DNA of 9,519 nt from Acetobacteraceae bacterium. Lineage in GTDB: Bacteria; Pseudomonadota; Alphaproteobacteria; Acetobacterales; Acetobacteraceae. The notes beneath the pieces are model-generated. The model searched no databases and was not told the DNA's origin. It worked only from the letters and a program-made list of their open reading frames with translations. Location: the NCBI GenBank assembly GCA_030039695.1, contig JASHVB010000694.1, forward strand, positions 1 to 9,519, written 5' to 3'. Each line of letters begins with the position of its first letter. The stretch's first letter is position 1. Positions 4,894 to 9,519 of this stretch are shown here, piece after piece. Made by a program: the position numbers and the translations under genes.

Positions 4894-7800
4894 ATGCACC
4901 TGCTGGTCCGGGAACAGCGCTCGCTCGATGAGACCGCGACCGCGGAGGATCTCGGGCAGAGCCCGGCCGAGCTGGTTTTCCTTTCGTTCTCCGACGCCGA
5001 CCTGACGGCGCTCGGCGCTGCGACGGCACGTCTCGGGCCGCACCAACCCAGCCTGCGCCTCGCCAACCTCGCCCGGCTGCGCCACCCGATGTCGGTCGAC
5101 CTCTACGTCGAGCAGGTGATCGCGCGGGCGAGATGCGTGGTGGTGCGGCTGATCGGCGGGCTCGATTATTGGCGCTATGGCGGGGAGGAGGTCGCCGCCG
5201 CCTGCCGGGCCAACGGAATTCCGCTGGCGTTGCTGCCCGGCGATGCAAGGCCGGATGCGCGGCTTGCGGCGCTGTCAACGTTTTCCCGTGATCAGGCCCA
5301 GGCGCTCGATCTCTACATGCGAGAGGGTGGGCCGCAGAATACGGAGGCGGCGCTTCGGCTGATGGCGTCCGCGGCTGGGCTTGGCGAACCGCCGCCCCAC
5401 GCACCGCTGCGGCAGCCAGAGTATGGCGAGCATGCACTTGCGGGGGACAATCCGCCCGGGGCGAAGCTCGCGGTGATCGTCTTCTATCGCTCGCACCTGC
5501 TCTCGGCGGATTTGGAGCCGATCGAGGCAATGACCGCTGCGCTGCGGGCGCGCGGCCTCGCGGTGCGAGCCCTCTACGTCACGAGCCTGAAGGCTTACGA
5601 GCCAGCCGCTTTCGTGGCGGACGCGCTCAAGCGTTGGCGGCCCGCCGTGGTACTGAACGCGACCGGCTTTTCCGCCCGCCTGGAGCAAGGACCGAGCTCG
5701 GCTTTGGACGCGGCCAATGTGCCGGTCCTGCAATTGATCCTCGCGGGGTCCAGCCGCGAGGCTTGGTCAACGTCCGTGCGCGGGCTTGGTCCGGCCGACC
5801 TGTCGATGCAGGTGGTGCTTCCCGAGCTCGACGGACGGCTGGCGACGACAGCGATCGCCTTTAAGGCCGATACCGCGCCTGCGCCGGAATTGCAGTTCAC
5901 CGGCAAAGCGCACCGCCCCGACGCAGCGCAGGTGGCGCTGGCCGCGGACCGTGCCGCCGGCTGGGTGCGGCTGGCCGATACCGCGCGAGGCGAGCGGCGG
6001 GTCGCCATCGTGCTGTCGGATTATCCGGGCGCGACAGGCCAGATCGGCCATGCTGTCGGGCTCGATACCTTCGCCAGTCTGGACGCGATCGAGTCCATGC
6101 TGCGGGGTTCCGGCTACGACTGTGGCGCGGCGGCGGCGGACGCGGCCCGCGAGCTGCGGGCACGCGCCGCCGTGCCGTTCCTGAGCCTCGACCGGTACGC
6201 CAATTTACTGTTCCATCTCCCCACGGAGCTACGGGCGCAGATCGGGTCGGCATGGGGCGGGCCCGAGGACGATCCGGCGGTCGCGAACGGCACCTTCGCC
6301 CTGCCGATCCTAGCCTGCGGCCGGCTGATCCTTGCGGTGCAGCCGAACCGGGCGGCAGCGACCCAGCGAAACGAGGCGTACCACGACCCCAACCTGCCGC
6401 CGCGCCACGCCTTTGTCGCGTTCTACCTTTGGCTCCGGCACGAGGCCGACGTGCACGCGATCGTGCATCTAGGCTCGCATGGCTCGCTGGAGTGGCTGCC
6501 GGGCAAGGCGGCAGCCTTGTCCGACGGGTGCTGGCCCGCCGCCCTGATCGGCGGGACGCCGGTCATCTATCCCTACATCGTCAACAACCCCGGCGAGGCC
6601 GCGGCCGCCAAGCGCAGGCTCGGCGCGGTGCTCATCGGCCACCTCACGCCAGCGCTAAAATCCGCCGGTAGCCACGGCCCGGCGTTGGAGCTGGAGCGGA
6701 TGATCGACGAATACGCCGCCGCGGACGGTCTCGACCGCCGCCGCGGGGAAATCCTGCGGCGCGAGATCCTGGAGCGCGCTGAAGCTTGCGGCGTGCTGGC
6801 GGAAAGCGGCAGCCGGGGTGCGGCTTCCGAGGACGAGGCCTTGGCCCGCATCGACGCCTATTTGTGCGACGTCAAGGATTTGCTGATCGGCGACGGATTG
6901 CACGTGTTCGGCCAACCACCCTCTGCCGAACGTCGGGTCGCATTGCTGTCCGCACTGCGGCGCTCCAGCCCGGGCGCGGACGAAGCGGGACTTGTACGTC
7001 GGCTCGATGCCTGTGCGGCGGCCGAACAGCATTCCCTGCTCGCCGCGCTGGACGGGCGCTTCGTCCAGCCGGGCCCCGCGGGCGCGCCGACCCGTGGGCG
7101 CGCCGACGTCCTGCCCACCGGCCGGAACCTCTACGCCGTCGATCCGCGCGCGGTCCCCACCCGCTCGGCGGTGGTGTTGGCCCAGAAGGCCGCAGACGAG
7201 CTGCTTCGGCGTCACCTCCAGGACCACGGCGAGTGGCTGCGCAGCGTGGTGCTCGACCTCTGGGGCAGTGCCACGATGCGCACCGGCGGCGAGGATCTGG
7301 CGCTGGCGTTGATTCTGTTGGGGGCAACGCCGGTGTGGGACGAGGAATCTGCTCGGGTCAGCGGGTACGAGATCCTGCCGCTTGCATTGCTCGACCGCCC
7401 GCGTGTGGACGTCACCTTGCGTGTCTCCGGCCTCTTCCGCGACGCCTTCGAAGTGCAGATGCTGCTGTTCGACAGCGCCGTGCGGGCCATCGCCGGACGG
7501 GACGAGCCGGCTGAATGGAATGGCCTGGCCGCGCAGGCACGCGGCTTGTCCGGGCCGGCGCTGCGGGCAGCGACCACCCGCATCTATGGCGCGGCACCTG
7601 GCGACTACGGCTCGGGGACCGGTACGTTGCTCCAGGCAACTGGCTTCGCCGAGCGTGCCGAGCTCGGCGCCGCATATCTCGCCACTTCCGGCCACGGCTA
7701 CGGCGTGGGCCTCAACGGCGAGGCGGATCCGGCCGGATTCACCGCCCGGGTGGCGAATGCTGAGGCCTTCGTCCACACGCAGGACCATGCCGAAATCGAC

Positions 7801-8262
7801 CTGGTGGACGGCACGGACTTTGCCGCCCACGAGGGGGGCTTCGCCGCCGCGGCCGATCTTCTTGGCGCGCGCCCTGCCCTTTATCACGCCGACACGTCGC
7901 GCCCGGAGGCGCCGAGGATCCGCGGCCTCGCCGAGGAAATCGCGCGCGTGACCCGGGGGCGGCTGGCAAACCCGGCTTGGATCCGCGGCATGATGCGCCA
8001 TGGCTATCGAGGTGCAGCCGAGATCGCCAAGGGCGTGGAGGGCTTGTTCTCCTTCGCGGCCGCCCTGCCCGAGCGCCTGGACGCGCAGTTCGACCTCGCC
8101 TTCGACGCCACCCTCGCTGACCAGGAGGTGAACGCCTTCCTCGCAGTGGCGAACCCGGAAGCGCGTGCGGCCATGGCAGCGCGGTTCCGCCAGTCGCTGG
8201 CGCATGACCTCTGGCGGCCTCGCAGCAACAGCGTCGGCACGATTCTGGACGGCACGCCATGA
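4894..8262 (+). CDS. cobN: Cobaltochelatase large subunit CobN
   Basis: At 1122 residues this is the substrate-binding subunit of the ATP-dependent cobaltochelatase, which inserts Co2+ into hydrogenobyrinic acid a,c-diamide in the cytoplasm. It works with the AAA+ subunits CobS and CobT, which are not in this window. It is related to ChlH/BchH of magnesium chelatase. The clearest signature is HLGSHGSLEWLPGK at residues 525-538, followed by PVIYPYIVNNPGEA, the most conserved part of the CobN/ChlH family, with its histidines (525, 529). The N-terminal domain shows CVVVRLIGGLDYWRYGGEE (81-99), and the C-terminus DLWRPRSNSVGTILDG is also typical. Length is within the family's usual range and I see no frameshift. 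It starts 4 bases after cobW with no strong Shine-Dalgarno sequence, suggesting translational coupling, and its TGA overlaps the cobG ATG. Confidence 0.97.
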   Translation: MHLLVREQRSLDETATAEDLGQSPAELVFLSFSDADLTALGAATARLGPHQPSLRLANLARLRHPMSVDLYVEQVIARARCVVVRLIGGLDYWRYGGEEVAAACRANGIPLALLPGDARPDARLAALSTFSRDQAQALDLYMREGGPQNTEAALRLMASAAGLGEPPPHAPLRQPEYGEHALAGDNPPGAKLAVIVFYRSHLLSADLEPIEAMTAALRARGLAVRALYVTSLKAYEPAAFVADALKRWRPAVVLNATGFSARLEQGPSSALDAANVPVLQLILAGSSREAWSTSVRGLGPADLSMQVVLPELDGRLATTAIAFKADTAPAPELQFTGKAHRPDAAQVALAADRAAGWVRLADTARGERRVAIVLSDYPGATGQIGHAVGLDTFASLDAIESMLRGSGYDCGAAAADAARELRARAAVPFLSLDRYANLLFHLPTELRAQIGSAWGGPEDDPAVANGTFALPILACGRLILAVQPNRAAATQRNEAYHDPNLPPRHAFVAFYLWLRHEADVHAIVHLGSHGSLEWLPGKAAALSDGCWPAALIGGTPVIYPYIVNNPGEAAAAKRRLGAVLIGHLTPALKSAGSHGPALELERMIDEYAAADGLDRRRGEILRREILERAEACGVLAESGSRGAASEDEALARIDAYLCDVKDLLIGDGLHVFGQPPSAERRVALLSALRRSSPGADEAGLVRRLDACAAAEQHSLLAALDGRFVQPGPAGAPTRGRADVLPTGRNLYAVDPRAVPTRSAVVLAQKAADELLRRHLQDHGEWLRSVVLDLWGSATMRTGGEDLALALILLGATPVWDEESARVSGYEILPLALLDRPRVDVTLRVSGLFRDAFEVQMLLFDSAVRAIAGRDEPAEWNGLAAQARGLSGPALRAATTRIYGAAPGDYGSGTGTLLQATGFAERAELGAAYLATSGHGYGVGLNGEADPAGFTARVANAEAFVHTQDHAEIDLVDGTDFAAHEGGFAAAADLLGARPALYHADTSRPEAPRIRGLAEEIARVTRGRLANPAWIRGMMRHGYRGAAEIAKGVEGLFSFAAALPERLDAQFDLAFDATLADQEVNAFLAVANPEARAAMAARFRQSLAHDLWRPRSNSVGTILDGTP

Positions 8263-9452
8263 ACGGGCGCGTGCGCGGCCAGTGCCCCTCGCTCTTCGAG
8301 CCGGTGCAATCGGGCGACGGTATGCTGGTGCGGATCAAGCCGCCTGGCGGGCGGCTCAGCGCCGATGCGGCGCAGGCCGTTGCCGATGCCGCGCGCCGCT
8401 GGGGCAGCGGGCAGCTCGAACTCACCAACCGGGAAAGCCTGCAGGCGCGCGGCTTCGCCGAGCCGTCCGTCGCACCCTTCCGCGCCGCGGTGCTGGCGGC
8501 CGGGCTGGCGAGTCCCGACCCGTCCGTCGAGCGCCGTCGCAATGTGGTGCTAACCCCTCTCGCTGGCTCGCAGGAAGCGGCGCTGGCGGCCGAGTTGGAA
8601 CGCTGGCTCGCAAGCGACGCCGGGCTGGCCGCCCTGTCGCCCAAGTTTGGCATAGCCGTTGCGGCGCCCGGGCGCGATCCACGGCCGCTGCCGGGTGATA
8701 TCGTCGTGGCGCGGAATGCTGACGGCTGGAGAATTACCCCGGCGGGGTCCGCGATCGCGGCGCTCACGCCGCATCCCGTGACCACGCTGCGGATCGTGGT
8801 ACGGCAATTCCTCGAACGCGCCGCCAGGCTTCCGGAACCGCCGCGCCGGATGGCCGACTTCGTGCGCCGCGTAGGGCCCCTAGCCGTGTTTCAGGGCGCC
8901 GCCATGACGCTCACCTCCGCGCGCCTGACACGTCCCGCAGGCTCGCCGGCCGTCGCGGGGAAGCTGGGCGATGCATTCGCGCTCGGACTGCCGTTCGGTG
9001 CCTTAACCGCCAGCCAGCTGGTGGCAGCGGCGAATCTTGCCGGGCGCTTCGGTAGCGGCGAACTCCGTCTGAGCCCCTGGCGCGCGCTGGTGCTCCGCGG
9101 CGTGGCCGCGCCTGAGGCGCTCAGCGTTGCGGCCCGGGTGGCCGACTTCATCGTCGATCCCGCTGATCCACGTCTGTCGATCAGCGCCTGCCCCGGTGCG
9201 CCCTGCTGCACCAGCGCGCGTGCGCCGACCCGCTCGGATGCCGCCAGCCTCGCAGCATGGCGCCCGCGTGGCCAGGTCCACCTGTCAGGCTGTACGAAGG
9301 GCTGCGCCCATCCCGGGCCGGCCGACTTCACCCTGGTCGCTGACCACGACGGCTACGCGCTCGTCCGCCGCGGAGGTGCCGGCGATCCACCCGAGGCGAG
9401 GGGACTAACACTGCAGGACGCGGCGCGGTCGCTGGGCGCTGAAGTCACATGA
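8259..9452 (+). CDS. cobG: Precorrin-3B synthase CobG
   Basis: A 397-residue cytoplasmic monooxygenase of the nitrite/sulfite reductase superfamily. It converts precorrin-3A to precorrin-3B with O2, preparing the ring contraction, and so marks the aerobic B12 route. The N-terminal ferredoxin-like half begins with the family pattern GQCPSLFEP and GDGMLVRIKPPGG, and continues with LELTNRESLQARG (siroheme-type half domain). The 4Fe-4S cysteines appear in the second half: CPGAPCC (C311 and C317, with an additional C316) and GCTKGC (C345, C349), in the order expected for sirohaem/4Fe-4S enzymes. Length is normal. It overlaps cobN by 4 bases (ATGA) and cobH by 4 bases (ATGA), so the three are probably translated from one mRNA under the riboswitch. 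Confidence 0.95.
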   Translation: MNGRVRGQCPSLFEPVQSGDGMLVRIKPPGGRLSADAAQAVADAARRWGSGQLELTNRESLQARGFAEPSVAPFRAAVLAAGLASPDPSVERRRNVVLTPLAGSQEAALAAELERWLASDAGLAALSPKFGIAVAAPGRDPRPLPGDIVVARNADGWRITPAGSAIAALTPHPVTTLRIVVRQFLERAARLPEPPRRMADFVRRVGPLAVFQGAAMTLTSARLTRPAGSPAVAGKLGDAFALGLPFGALTASQLVAAANLAGRFGSGELRLSPWRALVLRGVAAPEALSVAARVADFIVDPADPRLSISACPGAPCCTSARAPTRSDAASLAAWRPRGQVHLSGCTKGCAHPGPADFTLVADHDGYALVRRGGAGDPPEARGLTLQDAARSLGAEVT

Positions 9453-9519
9453 CCCGGACGCTCGACTATATCCGGGACGGGGCGACGATCTACCGCCGGT
9501 CTTTCGCCACCATTCGCGC
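9449..9519 (+). CDS. cobH: Precorrin-8X methylmutase CobH, N-terminal fragment cut by the window edge
   Basis: Only the first 23 complete codons are present. They read TLDYIRDGATIYRRSFATIR after MTR and a gap of none, matching the usual CobH start (YDYIRDGxxIYxxSFxxIR). CobH moves the C-11 methyl group to C-12, turning precorrin-8x into hydrogenobyrinate, and normally has about 210 residues. The ATG (9449-9451) overlaps the cobG stop as ATGA. The gene runs off the right edge; nothing suggests that it is broken. Confidence 0.88.
   Translation, partial: MTRTLDYIRDGATIYRRSFATIR

Noticed and set aside
6655..8205. 516-codon - strand open frame inside cobN
   Set aside because: It is the antisense shadow of a highly conserved gene, with the composition of a shadow frame and no recognisable domain.
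7739..8785. 348-codon - strand open frame across the cobN/cobG junction
   Set aside because: Antisense of two clear genes, very rich in Arg, Pro, Ala and Ser.
1..9519. CRISPR array, tRNA, rRNA or insertion sequence with transposase
   Set aside because: No regularly spaced direct repeats, no tRNA-like cloverleaf with a T-arm signature, and no transposase or integrase motifs were seen in any frame.

Overview
The window is GC-rich bacterial DNA. Most of it, from about 3090 to the right edge, is the start of a cobalamin (vitamin B12) biosynthesis operon on the + strand. The gene set is a DUF1636 protein, cobW, cobN, cobG and the first codons of cobH. CobG (precorrin-3B synthase) and CobN (cobaltochelatase large subunit) belong to the aerobic, late-cobalt-insertion pathway. 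Together with the TonB-dependent receptor remnant, the base composition and the gene order, this suggests an alphaproteobacterium; that placement is inference, not proof.

Layout. Positions 1-475 hold no gene I can support. Positions 488-1912 encode a 14-helix DHA2-type (EmrB/QacA-like) major facilitator efflux transporter with a good ribosome binding site. Positions 1913-2421 contain no convincing gene, but about 1972-2165 looks like a folded RNA and may be the 5' remnant of a group II intron. Positions 2422 to about 3060 on the - strand are the C-terminal third of a TonB-dependent outer membrane receptor. Its 5' two-thirds are missing and a TAG codon interrupts it 16 codons before its natural end, so it is a pseudogene.

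The cob operon begins with a sigma70-like promoter (3092-3119) and a cobalamin riboswitch aptamer (3126-3305) whose P1 helix starts where transcription should begin. A roughly 130-nt expression platform leads to the first start codon at 3436. This platform contains a long hairpin (3333-3373), a 7-nt complement of the Shine-Dalgarno sequence, and a 9-nt match between the aptamer's closing strand and the start codon. This fits control of translation by B12 rather than termination, since I see no T-tract terminator. The genes then follow almost without gaps: DUF1636 and cobW overlap by GTGA, cobW and cobN are 4 nt apart, and cobN/cobG and cobG/cobH each overlap by ATGA.

How the genes work together: CobG makes the oxygen-dependent step toward ring contraction, CobH rearranges precorrin-8x to hydrogenobyrinate, CobN inserts cobalt (with CobS and CobT, not in this window), and CobW is thought to be a GTP-dependent metal chaperone that supplies cobalt. 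The DUF1636 protein is a small cysteine-bearing protein of unknown role. The dead receptor beside the operon may be a relic of a B12 uptake locus. I found no clearly undescribed system. The most interesting points are the riboswitch expression platform, the receptor remnant abutting the operon promoter, the DUF1636 gene as first gene under B12 control, and the possible intron remnant.
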